From the NCBI RefSeq assembly GCF_003955735.1, contig NZ_CP034464.1:2170001-2234000 (forward strand): 64,000 nt of DNA. The letters are read 5' to 3'. The notes under the pieces are model-generated. The model saw only the letters and a program-made list of their open reading frames with translations. It did not search any database and was not told the origin of the DNA. The translations under genes and the position numbers were made by a program. Shown here in pieces: positions 53,613 to 62,269 of the stretch (positions are counted from its first letter, which is position 1; each line of letters opens with the position of its first letter). Origin of the DNA: Undibacterium parvum (GTDB taxonomy: Bacteria; Pseudomonadota; Gammaproteobacteria; Burkholderiales; Burkholderiaceae_D).

Positions 53613-54074
53613 TATGATTAACATCAAGAGGTTTTCTCAAATTTATCCCATTCACGGCTATTTTTACTTTGTTGATTACTTGGGTGTCAAGGGTGGGCGT
53701 AGCCCAGCGTAGCGAACCCTTGACGCCCAAGTAATCAACATTACGCTGTCGCCGGGTGGTAAGGCGCGCTTTTTGCCTTACCACCATGCTCGCTTTTCAG
53801 CGCGTCCTTGACTCCTGTTGGGCATATCTACAGTGACGCTCATTCAAACTCTTTGAAGCTTTCGGTCATCGTTTCGTGAAGCATAGAGCTTCACCACCTT
53901 CTATCCGCTGGCTTTTCTACGCCAACCAAATCCTGCATGCGCGTTGCGCTAAGGTGACCTCAATTCCAATAAACCCCATCTCGTATAGGCGGTTGCTGTT
54001 GGCAACCAAGGCGCATGGCGGGCTTATTCACTTCAATTCGTTGGTTTGCTCTGTCGCTGCTCCCTTGCTTAACT
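53613..54074 (-). ncRNA. Candidate bridge (seek) RNA region of the IS1111-like element
   Basis: This 3' non-coding end is rich in hairpins: a 24-bp stem with one wobble at 53671-53694/53716-53739, an 11-bp perfect stem at 53755-53765/53775-53785, a 7-bp stem at 53876-53882/53888-53894 and GGTTGC/GCAACC at 53991-54007. In IS1111-type elements the guide RNA that selects target and donor lies downstream of the transposase. The extent and ends of an RNA are not visible. Confidence 0.5.
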
Positions 54075-55226
54075 CTACGCTGCCTTTAACGTCGCCCCGT
54101 CTGGAATAACCCCATCCTTCAAATAGCGCCATAAGGCAATCACCAGTCGTCTGGCGACCGCGATGATGGCGATACGTCGGGCGCGTTTATTCGGTCCGCT
54201 GCCTTGTGTCCGCTTATCAAACCAGCGCGTCAGTGCGCTTTCCGGCTGGTAGCGTAGCCACATCCACGCCATTTCGACCAGCAAGGCGCGCACACGCCGG
54301 TTGCCTTGCTTGCTGATGCCTTGGTCGATATGGCTTTCGCCACTGTCGTAGGGTTGCGGCACCAAGCCTACGCAGGAGCCGACCTGGCGCCGATTGTCGA
54401 AATCGCGCCAGAATAATTCGAGCACAATGCGCATCGCACCCACCTTGCCGATGGCCTTGAGCCGGGTCAGAGTGGCGATGCGCTCTTGGGTGCTTTCTGG
54501 CAGTTGCTTGACCAGGGCCTTTTCTAACGCCAGCAGTTGCTGCTCGGCCAGCTCCATGCGTACGCTTTCCCGGCGCAGCCGCTGCTGTAACTCGGGCGCT
54601 AGTGCGCTGCCGTCGTGACATCTGACGTCACCATCGGCCAGTCGCCTGGCAAAGTGACTATCCATGCTGTCCCAGCAGCCAACGGTGCGCAATAGCTTGC
54701 GGATGCGGTCGCGATGTTGTCCGCATTCCTTTTGCAGTTCACCGCGGTCACGTACCAGCTGGCGTTGCGCTTCCGCGGCAGACTCCGGTATCCGGATGAC
54801 ATGCATGCGGTCGCGTTCGCCGCGTAGCCAGGCGCGCAAGCAGGTGAGCAGTTTGATCGTGTCTAAACGGTCGGTCTTGGCACGTCGTGCGTGCCGCTCT
54901 ACCGGGATGCTGGCCGGATCAATGACTAGCGCTTCATAACCGAGTTGGATGAGCGCTCTGGCGATCCAGAAACCGTCCTGCCCCGCTTCGTACATGACGA
55001 CCACGCGCAGCGGCTGAGCTAGTCCCCATTTTTGTTTGGTCTCTTCAATCACCGCTACGGCTTGCTCTAGCCGTTTCTGAGCAGCTTCATCGGCAACGGT
55101 GTGCATCGCAGGGTGTTCTCGTTTGCTATCGTGCAAGCCTATCTTCCAGCTCGCTTTGGATAATTCAAACGCCACAGCCAAAGTAGTCATCTCTGGCGTA
55201 AAATCTGTGATAAGAGTCGATTCCAT
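54075..55226 (-). CDS. IS110-family transposase
   Basis: A 383-residue DEDD-type transposase. The RuvC-like N-terminal domain has its acidic residues at Glu21 (FELSKASWKIGLHD), Glu80 (VVMYEAGQDG) and Asp119/Asp122 (AKTDRLDTIKLL); the first is Asp in most of the family. The C-terminal Tnp_20 domain has GSCVGLVPQPYDSGES with the probable nucleophile Ser295, then ISKQGNRRVR. The ribosome site AAGGAG lies 7 bases before the ATG at 55226. The frame is intact, so the enzyme may be active. Confidence 0.94.
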   Translation of the reverse strand: MESTLITDFTPEMTTLAVAFELSKASWKIGLHDSKREHPAMHTVADEAAQKRLEQAVAVIEETKQKWGLAQPLRVVVMYEAGQDGFWIARALIQLGYEALVIDPASIPVERHARRAKTDRLDTIKLLTCLRAWLRGERDRMHVIRIPESAAEAQRQLVRDRGELQKECGQHRDRIRKLLRTVGCWDSMDSHFARRLADGDVRCHDGSALAPELQQRLRRESVRMELAEQQLLALEKALVKQLPESTQERIATLTRLKAIGKVGAMRIVLELFWRDFDNRRQVGSCVGLVPQPYDSGESHIDQGISKQGNRRVRALLVEMAWMWLRYQPESALTRWFDKRTQGSGPNKRARRIAIIAVARRLVIALWRYLKDGVIPDGATLKAA

Positions 55227-55292
55227 TTTGATCTCCTTAAATTGATTGTTCGTACTTTTATTTTAGGGCGGGGAGATTTGGGATCGACTCTT
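55212..55292 (-). promoter_or_regulatory. Transposase leader that can sequester its own ribosome site and start
   Basis: In the minus-strand RNA, the leader segment AAGAGTCGATCCC (55292-55280) is complementary to GGAATCGACTCTT over the start codon (55224-55212) with one mismatch. Inside it, ATCTCC (55277-55272) is a perfect complement of the Shine-Dalgarno GGAGAT (55236-55231). The two pairs are nested, so they form one long hairpin that hides both ribosome site and start. Confidence 0.7.
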
Positions 55293-55312
55293 TTTTTTAA
55301 ATCATAGGATCT

Positions 55313-55351
55313 ACAGGCCGGCATGCCTGCAAACCCGCATGGAATATGCGC
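55313..55351. repeat. Right half of the IS-split palindromic repeat
   Basis: CTGCAAACCCGCATGGAATATGCGC at 55327-55351 is identical over all 25 bases to the reverse complement of 63555-63579. The bases before it (ACAGGCCGGCATGC) align with the loop of the intact copy. Joining this piece to 53592-53612 rebuilds the full repeat. Confidence 0.8.
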
Positions 55352-55471
55352 CGCAGCGGGGGGGCTCATTTTTAAGGGCAAGCAAGCCTGGGCTCAGGCG
55401 AATAAGTTTGCGTCAAAAAGCCTTTGTATGTCACTCTTTGCTGTCAACTTTCCCCGATTAGATAGGCGCAC

Positions 55472-56509
55472 ATGCTTCACTTCCGTTTTTCCATCCTGAT
55501 CTCACTGATCTGCTTAGCCTTGGCCGCCTATTGGGGTTACACCCATGGGGGTATGGCAGCGGCCGCCAGCGCGCTCGGGCTTACGTTGATCTTGGCGGTA
55601 TTAGAGATTTCGCTTTCTTTTGATAATGCGGTGGTGAATGTCTCTGTTTTAAAAAACTGGGACGCCTACTGGCAAAACTTGTTTTTAACCTTGGGCATCG
55701 TGCTGGCAGTGTTCGGGATGCGCTTGCTGTTTCCTCTGGTGGTGGTGGCGCAGGCGGCTGATTTGGGCTTGCTGGAGGTGGGGCGACTGGCGCTACACAA
55801 TCCCAAAGAATTTTCTACGCATCTGATTGCCCACCATGCCGAGGTAGCGGCATTTGGCGGGGTATTTTTGCTCTTGGTGTTTCTGAATTTTCTTTTGGAC
55901 GAGAAAAAAGAATTGCACTGGTTAGGCCATGTGGAAGAAAAGCTCGCCTTATTCGGCAGGATAGGATCGGTGCCGGTCTTGCTCGCTTTGGCGGTGGTGC
56001 TGTCGAGTATTAGTCTGGTGGGCGCAAAGCAACAGTTGGCCGTGTTATTAGCCGGGGTGTGGGGCATCATCACCTATGTCGGTGTCGATTTTGTCAGTAA
56101 CTTGCTGGAGAAAGAAGAACTCACCGGCGTCGATCTGGGCGGTGTCGTAAAACGTGGTGGCATAGGCGGTTTTCTCTATCTGGAAGTGCTGGATGCCTCC
56201 TTCTCTTTCGATGGCGTGATCGGTGCCTTCGCGATCACCAGCGATGTGGTCTTGATCATGCTGGGATTGGCCATCGGTGCCATGTTCGTGCGTGCCATGA
56301 CGGTTTATCTGGTAAGGCAAGGCACCTTGGAGAAATATGTGTATCTGGAACATGGTGCACATTATGCGATCGGTATTTTGGCCCTGATCATGTTTGCCAG
56401 TATCAAATACCATATCCCTGAATTGTTTACGGGCTTAGTCGGGGTGAGTTTTATTTTTGCTTCCTTGTGGTCATCGATTAAACATCAACGCTCAGAAAAA
56501 CAGCTTTAA
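55472..56509 (+). CDS. DUF475/TerC-like integral membrane protein
   Basis: A 345-residue protein with about nine membrane helices. It carries the two TerC-like signatures with an acidic residue next to a helix, [16 protein letters not shown] near residue 50 and [17 protein letters not shown] near residue 245. DUF475 proteins are related to TerC/Alx and are suspected to move metal ions, though this is unproved. The 4-base overlap of its stop with the convergent CaiB gene shows tight packing. The 120 bases before it hold the right repeat and no obvious promoter. Confidence 0.88.
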   Translation: MLHFRFSILISLICLALAAYWGYTHGGMAAAASALGLTLILAVLEISLSFDNAVVNVSVLKNWDAYWQNLFLTLGIVLAVFGMRLLFPLVVVAQAADLGLLEVGRLALHNPKEFSTHLIAHHAEVAAFGGVFLLLVFLNFLLDEKKELHWLGHVEEKLALFGRIGSVPVLLALAVVLSSISLVGAKQQLAVLLAGVWGIITYVGVDFVSNLLEKEELTGVDLGGVVKRGGIGGFLYLEVLDASFSFDGVIGAFAITSDVVLIMLGLAIGAMFVRAMTVYLVRQGTLEKYVYLEHGAHYAIGILALIMFASIKYHIPELFTGLVGVSFIFASLWSSIKHQRSEKQL

Positions 56510-57657
56510 ATCACTCTTTTATCCAAAAGCATAGCGATACGCTCGGGGGCAATATGCCAGTCTTTGAGTATTGCTTCACTATGTTGCCCTGGCGTGGCAG
56601 GTGGCGCGCTGACCGCTGTTTGGCTGCGACTAAAGCGCGGCGCCGGGGCCGGTTGGCTAACTCCTGCCACTTCGATAAAACTGGCACGCGCCAGATTATG
56701 CGGATGTTGCGGTGCTGCTGCCATGTCTAATACCGGGGCGAAGCATACTTCGCTGCCTTCCATCAAGTCACACCATTCGCGTTGCGATTTGGTTTTGAAG
56801 ATGGCGGCCAGCTTTTGTTTCAGCTGCTGCCATAGCTGCCTATCCATTTGCGCGTCGAAGCTGGGATCGCTGATCTCACACAAGCGTAATAATTGCGCAT
56901 AAAACTGCGGTTCTATCGCACCGATAGAGACAAATTTACCATCGGCGCAGGCATAATTATCGTAAAAATGGGCCCCGCCATCGAGCAGATTCGCCGCGCG
57001 CTGATCTTGCCATGCACCAAAGGCGCGAAAGCCGTAAATCATGGAACCGAGCAAGGCCGAGCCCTCTAGCATCGCGGCATCGATGACTTGTCCTTTACCC
57101 GAGCCGCGCGCCTCTAGCAGTGCGCACAGCACACCGAAGGCCAGCAGCATACCGCCGCCACCAAAATCGCCCACCAGATTGAGCGGCGGAGGCGGTGGCG
57201 TGTCGGCGCGCCCCATGGCCTGCAACATGCCACTGAGTGCCAGATAATTGATGTCGTGCCCAGCGGCCTGTGCCAGCGGCCCGGTCTGACCCCAGCCGGT
57301 CACACGTCCATACACCAGACTAGGATTCCGGGCCTGACAAGGCTCAGGACCCAAGCCTAGGCGCTCCATCACACCGGGGCGGAAACCCTCGATCAGAACG
57401 TCGGCGTGCTGCACCAAATCGAGCAGTAATTCGCGCGCCTCGGGCTGTTTTAGATCCAGCGCTAGCGAACGGCGACCACGCGCCATCACATCAAATTTGG
57501 TACCCAGCATAGGGAAGGGATTCGCTGCGCCAACGAGCGCTTTACGGTCGATTCGTATCACCTCGGCACCCATGTCGGCCAGCATCATGGCCGCAAACGG
57601 GCAAGGGCCTAGCCCCACCATTTCTATAACGCGTAATCCTGCCAAGGGTCCGGCCAT
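56506..57657 (-). CDS. CaiB/BaiF CoA-transferase family, alpha-methylacyl-CoA racemase-like
   Basis: A 383-residue class III CoA-transferase fold. The start [20 protein letters not shown] with [16 protein letters not shown] is closest to alpha-methylacyl-CoA racemase rather than formyl-CoA transferase. The region [20 protein letters not shown] and the site near [13 protein letters not shown] (His-Asp pair) fit the racemase. It epimerises the C2 methyl of branched acyl-CoA so that beta-oxidation can proceed. It is the third gene of the thiolase-dehydrogenase operon. Confidence 0.9.
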   Translation of the reverse strand: MAGPLAGLRVIEMVGLGPCPFAAMMLADMGAEVIRIDRKALVGAANPFPMLGTKFDVMARGRRSLALDLKQPEARELLLDLVQHADVLIEGFRPGVMERLGLGPEPCQARNPSLVYGRVTGWGQTGPLAQAAGHDINYLALSGMLQAMGRADTPPPPPLNLVGDFGGGGMLLAFGVLCALLEARGSGKGQVIDAAMLEGSALLGSMIYGFRAFGAWQDQRAANLLDGGAHFYDNYACADGKFVSIGAIEPQFYAQLLRLCEISDPSFDAQMDRQLWQQLKQKLAAIFKTKSQREWCDLMEGSEVCFAPVLDMAAAPQHPHNLARASFIEVAGVSQPAPAPRFSRSQTAVSAPPATPGQHSEAILKDWHIAPERIAMLLDKRVI

Positions 57658-57683
57658 GGTATGTCTTTCGTCTGGGATTGCAA

Positions 57684-58826
57684 TTACAGAGAACGGGCGA
57701 TAATCTCTTTCATGACTTCATTGGCGCCGCCGTAGATTTTTTGCACTCTGGCATCCACATACATCTGGGCAATCGGGTATTCCAGCATATATCCATAACC
57801 GCCAAATAATTGCAGACACTGATCCACCACTTTACACTGCAAATCGCTGACCCAGTATTTCGCCATCGAGGCTAGTTCGGCGTCCATGCGACCCTCTATC
57901 ATATCGACGATGCAGCGATCGATGAAGGTACGCGCGATGGTCGCTTCGGTCTTGATTTCTGCCAGTACAAAGCGGGTGTTCTGCATCTCTATCAGAGCCT
58001 GGCCAAAGGCCTTGCGTTGCTTACAGTGTTCTACCGTCAGGCGCAGGGCGCGTTCTATGCTTGCCACTCCGCCGACACCGAGTATGGTGCGCTCGTAAGG
58101 TAGTTCGGTCATCAGTTGGCTAAAGCCTTTTCCTTCTACCCCACCCAAAATGTTTTCTACCGGCACGCGGATATTATCGAAAAACAGCTCGCAGGTATCC
58201 TGGCCTTTTTGGCCCATTTTTTCGAGTATGCGGCCGACCTTAAAGCCCGCGCAATTCTCTGTTTCCAGCAGCAGCAAAGAGACGCCCTTGGCACCGGCCT
58301 CAGGATCGGTCTTGCACACCACCACGATCAGATCCGCCAGATAACCGTTAGAGATAAAGGTCTTGGAGCCATTGAGCAGATAGGCGTCACCGTCTAGCAA
58401 GGCAGTGCTGCGTATGCCTTTTAGATCCGATCCTGCGCCCGGCTCGGACATGGCGATCGCCGCCACCATTTCGCCGCTGGCTAATTTGGGCAGGTATTTT
58501 TCTTTCTGGGCTTGGGTACCCTGGTTTAACAGATAATGCGCGACTATCGCATGTACATGGATGCCGAAGGCGCTATCGCCAGCACTGGCAAGTTCTTCAA
58601 ATACCACGCATTGATAAGCAAAATTACCGCCAGCGCCACCATATTGTTCCGGGATATCGGCCAATAACATGCCCATCTCGCCGGCCTTATTCCACAGCTT
58701 GCGGTCGACATGTTGTTGCTGCTTCCAGGCGTCCTGATGTGGTGTAATTTCGCTCGCGATAAAACGTCTTACGGCATCCCTAAAACTTTCTAATTCTGGT
58801 GTCATCCAGGCGGATTGGTAGTTCAT
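57684..58826 (-). CDS. Acyl-CoA dehydrogenase
   Basis: A 380-residue FAD enzyme of normal length. The family motifs are [16 protein letters not shown] (FAD and substrate contact) and [20 protein letters not shown], followed by [18 protein letters not shown], where the Glu of NEVM is the likely catalytic base in the long-chain/acyclic position. It oxidises acyl-CoA to enoyl-CoA in the cytoplasm. It lies between a thiolase-like gene and a racemase-like gene, 18 and 26 bases away, so a branched-chain or side-chain acyl-CoA pathway is likely. Confidence 0.95.
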   Translation of the reverse strand: MNYQSAWMTPELESFRDAVRRFIASEITPHQDAWKQQQHVDRKLWNKAGEMGMLLADIPEQYGGAGGNFAYQCVVFEELASAGDSAFGIHVHAIVAHYLLNQGTQAQKEKYLPKLASGEMVAAIAMSEPGAGSDLKGIRSTALLDGDAYLLNGSKTFISNGYLADLIVVVCKTDPEAGAKGVSLLLLETENCAGFKVGRILEKMGQKGQDTCELFFDNIRVPVENILGGVEGKGFSQLMTELPYERTILGVGGVASIERALRLTVEHCKQRKAFGQALIEMQNTRFVLAEIKTEATIARTFIDRCIVDMIEGRMDAELASMAKYWVSDLQCKVVDQCLQLFGGYGYMLEYPIAQMYVDARVQKIYGGANEVMKEIIARSL

Positions 58827-58844
58827 GCTTGTCCCTTAAAAATT

Positions 58845-60029
58845 TTAACTGGCGCGGTACATGGTGACTACGCAAGCGCCCCCGAGACCCAGATTGTGTT
58901 GCAAGGCGATTTGTGCACCGGCTACCTGGCGCGCACCTGCGCTGCCGCGTAACTGATGGGTCAGCTCAAAACACTGCGCCAGCCCAGTTGCGCCTAAAGG
59001 ATGGCCTTTCGATAGCAAGCCACCGGAAGGATTGGTCACCACTTGGCCACCATAAGTATTGTCGGCATCGCAAATAAATTTATCCGCACCGCCCTCTGGG
59101 CACAGACCCAGCGCTTCGTAGGTAATCAGCTCGTTATGCGCGAAACAGTCATGCAACTCGACCACATCAAGATCCTCAGGGCCAATGCCGGCTTGGCGGT
59201 ACACCTGCGCGGCGGCAGCCTTGCTCATGTCGTAACCGACTAAGCGCATCATGTCATCGGATTCAAAGGTGGATGGGGTATCGGTCGTCATGGCTTGCGC
59301 TGCGATATACACGCTGGTGTTTAGGCCGCGCGCTTTAGCAAAAGAGGCTGATACCAGCACCGCTGCCGCCGCACCGCAGGTCGGTGGACACGCCATCAGC
59401 TTGGTTATCACACCTGGCCATATCATGGTGGAATTAAGCACCTCTTCGGCGCTCACGACCTGCTTGAACACTGCCAGGGGATTATTCGCGGCATGCTGGC
59501 TGGCTTTGGCGCGGATTTTGGCAAAGGCGTCTAGCGGGGTGCCGTATTTTTGCATATGTGCCAGACCAGCACCACCAAAATAGCGCAAGGCCAGCGGGAT
59601 CTGCGGCATGCCCACCAATTGATCGGTGACCGCATCGAAGGCATCAAACGGACTCGGTCTGTCTTGAAAAATCGAACCCAGAGCGCCCGCACTCATCTGT
59701 TCAAAACCCAGCACCAGCACACAATCGAGCGCGCCGCTAGCGATCGCCTGACGTGCCAGAAACAAGGCGGTGGAACCGGTCGAGCAATTGTTGTTGACGT
59801 TGAAAACGGGGATGCCAGTCATGCCGACTTTGTACAAGGCTTTCTGACCGCTGGTCGAGTCGCCATACACATAACCTACGTAAGCTTGTTGTATGTCCGC
59901 ATAGGCGATACCCGCATCGGCTAGCGCCATGCGTGCGGCGGCCGCGCCCATCTCGTCATACGGCCCAGTGGCGCTGGGTTTGGTGAAGGGGATCATACCT
60001 ACGCCGGACACAAAGACTTGATGACTCAT
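58845..60029 (-). CDS. Thiolase-fold lipid-transfer protein (SCP-x type)
   Basis: A 394-residue thiolase-superfamily protein. The nucleophile region is NVNNNCSTGSTALFLARQAI (Cys in CSTG), and the C-terminal motifs are VELHDCFAHNELITYEAL and SKGHPLGATGLAQC with the active His. The start MSHQVFVSGVGMIPF is typical of the lipid-transfer/SCP-x branch that cleaves or condenses branched beta-keto acyl-CoA. It is the first gene of the operon, with an operator-like palindrome 38-53 bases upstream. Confidence 0.92.
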   Translation of the reverse strand: MSHQVFVSGVGMIPFTKPSATGPYDEMGAAAARMALADAGIAYADIQQAYVGYVYGDSTSGQKALYKVGMTGIPVFNVNNNCSTGSTALFLARQAIASGALDCVLVLGFEQMSAGALGSIFQDRPSPFDAFDAVTDQLVGMPQIPLALRYFGGAGLAHMQKYGTPLDAFAKIRAKASQHAANNPLAVFKQVVSAEEVLNSTMIWPGVITKLMACPPTCGAAAAVLVSASFAKARGLNTSVYIAAQAMTTDTPSTFESDDMMRLVGYDMSKAAAAQVYRQAGIGPEDLDVVELHDCFAHNELITYEALGLCPEGGADKFICDADNTYGGQVVTNPSGGLLSKGHPLGATGLAQCFELTHQLRGSAGARQVAGAQIALQHNLGLGGACVVTMYRAS

Positions 60030-60066
60030 ACAGACTCCAGTAGATTTTTTGCAAGTAGAGAGTAAT

Positions 60067-60102
60067 TAGGTCATTCGACCTATAGCGTGCAAATTATAGG
60101 TC
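60067..60102. promoter_or_regulatory. Candidate TetR operator (TAGGTC-ATTC-GACCTA)
   Basis: A perfect 6+6 inverted repeat with a 4-base spacer lies at 60067-60082, and a further half-site TAGGTC lies at 60097-60102. It sits between the thiolase operon (minus) and the TetR gene (plus), where an acyl-CoA-responsive repressor would act on both. The link to this TetR protein is inferred. Confidence 0.6.
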
Positions 60103-60142
60103 AGCCCTACTATTTGTCAATGGCTGTGGGATAATTTACCGG

Positions 60143-60219
60143 CTTAAGGCTTACGCAAAATTGTTGCGCGCTAGGCGCGCCGCCGAAAACCCTAGCCTGG
60201 TACGGGAGGCTAAATCCTG
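60143..60219. repeat. Degenerate, inverted copy of the 104-105 bp repeat
   Basis: CTTAAGGCTTACGCAAAATTG followed by CTAGGCGCGCCGCCGAAAA and CTAGCCTGGTACGG aligns with the first 75 or so bases of the reverse complement of copy 1, with about a dozen differences and the far end missing. It forms most of the 5' non-coding part of the TetR gene. Confidence 0.7.
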
Positions 60220-60241
60220 TTACTTACCCATTTATCCTGAC

Positions 60242-60880
60242 ATGAATACCACAGCTAGCACTCACCCACTCAAGAGCAAGACCTCGCTCACCACAGAAAA
60301 AGGTTTGGGCCGTGCGCTGGAGATTTTGCATGCGGCGCGACGAATTTTTGCCAGCGAAGGTTATGCCGGTCTAAGTATGCGGCGGGTCGCTAGCGATGTC
60401 GGCATCAGTTTGAGCAATGTGCAGCATTACTACAAAAGTAAAGATATTCTGATCGAAGCCATGCTGCAGTTCAGCATGAATAATTTTCAGGCCAAGGTCG
60501 ACGCGATTGCCGCCAATATGGATGGACGCGACCGCATACAACGGCTGGACAGCACGATACAGATGTTCCTGGATGAATTAAGCGACCCGGTCACGCATGG
60601 AGTATTTTTTGAGATTTGGGCGCTGGCAGAGCGAAATGAATTTGCCTCTAATCTGATGGATAAGATGTTGGCGCGTGAAAGAAAAGCAATTTTCAAATTA
60701 ATTCAGGGTATTTCACCGGCAATTTCGGATGAGCAAGCCATGCTCAGAGCGATCTTAATCGTCGCGCAAGTCGAAGGTTTAATGCTATTCCGCTTGCATA
60801 AACGCAGCCCGGGCGGCGAGGTCGCGCATATCCATGCGGCGCTGCGGCAAGCCGTGTTGAATCTGGCGACGCAGCCCTAA
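60242..60880 (+). CDS. TetR/AcrR-family regulator
   Basis: A 212-residue repressor from the ATG at 60242; the open frame extends to 60161 but that part is the degenerate repeat. The N-terminal helix-turn-helix is IFASEGYAGLSMRRVASDVG then ISLSNVQHYYKSKDILIEAM. The C-terminal ligand domain is not informative about the effector. It is divergent from the thiolase/acyl-CoA dehydrogenase operon, with a palindrome between, and an acyl-CoA effector is a reasonable inference. Its stop is 4 bases from the convergent lipoprotein gene. Confidence 0.9.
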   Translation: MNTTASTHPLKSKTSLTTEKGLGRALEILHAARRIFASEGYAGLSMRRVASDVGISLSNVQHYYKSKDILIEAMLQFSMNNFQAKVDAIAANMDGRDRIQRLDSTIQMFLDELSDPVTHGVFFEIWALAERNEFASNLMDKMLARERKAIFKLIQGISPAISDEQAMLRAILIVAQVEGLMLFRLHKRSPGGEVAHIHAALRQAVLNLATQP

Positions 60881-60884
60881 GTAT

Positions 60885-61097
60885 CTATTTTTTATTCAGC
60901 AATTCTTGCCGCTGTTTTTCGTAGCTTTCATAGCTAGTTTTATTTTTTGCCAGACAGTTATTTCTTTCATTTCTATCGTCGATTTTTTTACAGGCGTCGA
61001 TCGCCTGCTCTTGCATGATGTCGTAAGGGATTGCACAGCCTGCCAGTCCGCATAAAATCAAGCAGCTAGTCGCGAGTGTCGTCGTTATCTTTAACAT
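60885..61097 (-). CDS. Small putative lipoprotein
   Basis: About 70 residues from the ATG at 61097; a TTG upstream would add ten residues. The signal MLKITTTLATSCLILCGLAG ends in the lipobox LAGC, so the Cys is probably acylated after cleavage. The mature part is charged and mostly helical (ACKKIDDRNERNNCLAKNKT), with two further Cys. I do not recognise a family. It is convergent with the TetR gene. Confidence 0.7.
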   Translation of the reverse strand: MLKITTTLATSCLILCGLAGCAIPYDIMQEQAIDACKKIDDRNERNNCLAKNKTSYESYEKQRQELLNKK

Positions 61098-61258
61098 GTC
61101 TTGGCTTCCGATACAGGGCAAATGCAATTGGTGGAGTGAGTTAGAGTGAGCCTAAGCAAAAAAGTTTCACACTTCCTAAGTTCTCGCTGACTTATTAATC
61201 TTGCTTTCTTTTTATTACTCCACTAGCATGGGCGAGTTCTTTTCCACCCACAACGCCC

Positions 61259-62269
61259 ATGCACAGCCTGCCCGAGTTACGAGAACTGGAACGTCTGATT
61301 AAGCTAGGCGCTGGCCATCTGGAAAGCCAGGTAGTGTGCCAAGTGACTGCCGCCGCGCAGACTTATCCCGTGTATCAACTGAGCCTGGGGAATCCAGATA
61401 AAAGTCTGCCTGCGATAGGATTTTTTGGCGGCATCCACGGGCTGGAGCGTATCGGTACGCAAGTCTTATTATGTTTTTTGCGTGGTCTGATTACCCGTCT
61501 GAGCTGGGATAAGAGTCTGCATCATCTCTTGCAAGAAGTGCGGCTAGTATTCATGCCCTTAATCAATCCGGCCGGCATGGCAGACAATACCCGTTGCAAT
61601 TTTCAGGGTGTCGATCTGATGCGCAATGCGCCGGTAGAGGCCTTGGGCAAGGTACCATTTTTACTTGGCGGGCATCGCTACAGCCCGCGTCTGCCTTGGT
61701 ATCGAGGGGTACTCGGAAGTGAGATGGAGTTAGAAAATCTGGCTCTGTGTCGTGTCGTCAGCGACGAATTACTCAGCCGCCCATTTAGCATTGCGCTCGA
61801 TTGCCATTCTGGCTTTGGCTTACGCGATCGCCTGTGGTTTCCACATGCGCATAGCGTACATCCAATCTCGCATCTGGCAGACATCCTGGCGCTGGAAGAA
61901 TTATTCGAACAGAGCCACCCGAATCACCGTTACCTGTTTGAGCCTCAGAGTCTGCAATATCGTACCCATGGCGACATCTGGGATTATCTCTATCTGCAAG
62001 CGCAACAAGATCCCGGCAAAACTTTTTTACCACTGACGCTGGAGATGGGCTCCTGGTTATGGGTTAAGAAAAACCCAAGGCAATTGTTCTCACGCCATGG
62101 CATGTTCAATCCTACCGCGCAACATCGCCTGCAAAGAGTCTTGCGCGGGCATACAGTTTGGCTGGATTTTTTAATTCGTGCCGCCTGCGGTCATGAGAAT
62201 TGGTTGGCCACTGGCCCACGCCGCTGTCGTCAGCAAGAACGCGCGGTCGCGCGCTGGTATCGCCCATGA
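61259..62269 (+). CDS. M14-family zinc carboxypeptidase-like protein
   Basis: A 336-residue protein with the M14 zinc site: His60 and Glu63 in GGIHGLERIG, and His183 in LDCHSGFG. The probable catalytic acid is Glu262 in LPLTLEMGSW. No signal peptide is seen, so it is probably cytoplasmic and closer to the succinylglutamate desuccinylase/AstE-like or DUF2817 branches than to digestive carboxypeptidases. Its stop overlaps the ATG of the hydrolase gene (ATGA), so the two are co-translated. Confidence 0.87.
   Translation: MHSLPELRELERLIKLGAGHLESQVVCQVTAAAQTYPVYQLSLGNPDKSLPAIGFFGGIHGLERIGTQVLLCFLRGLITRLSWDKSLHHLLQEVRLVFMPLINPAGMADNTRCNFQGVDLMRNAPVEALGKVPFLLGGHRYSPRLPWYRGVLGSEMELENLALCRVVSDELLSRPFSIALDCHSGFGLRDRLWFPHAHSVHPISHLADILALEELFEQSHPNHRYLFEPQSLQYRTHGDIWDYLYLQAQQDPGKTFLPLTLEMGSWLWVKKNPRQLFSRHGMFNPTAQHRLQRVLRGHTVWLDFLIRAACGHENWLATGPRRCRQQERAVARWYRP

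Larger units (their letters stand above)
53613..55312 (-). mobile_element. IS110-family element, IS1111-like group
   Basis: The borders are set by two agreeing signs: the interrupted repeat (halves at 53592-53612 and 55313-55351) and an 8-bp subterminal inverted repeat, CTATGATT at 53612-53619 and AATCATAG at 55300-55307. Short subterminal inverted repeats are known for the IS1111 group and not for the IS110 group. The element carries one transposase (54075-55226, minus), a short leader and about 460 bases of 3' non-coding DNA. No target duplication is expected or seen. Borders are accurate to a few bases only. Confidence 0.8.

Noticed and set aside
53876..54109. 77-codon plus-strand frame in the 3' end of the IS element
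   Set aside because: It crosses hairpins of the candidate guide RNA and the end of the transposase and has no ribosome site.
54217..54621. 134-codon frame inside the transposase gene in another frame
   Set aside because: It is Arg/Ala-rich shadow sequence of the GC-rich transposase gene.
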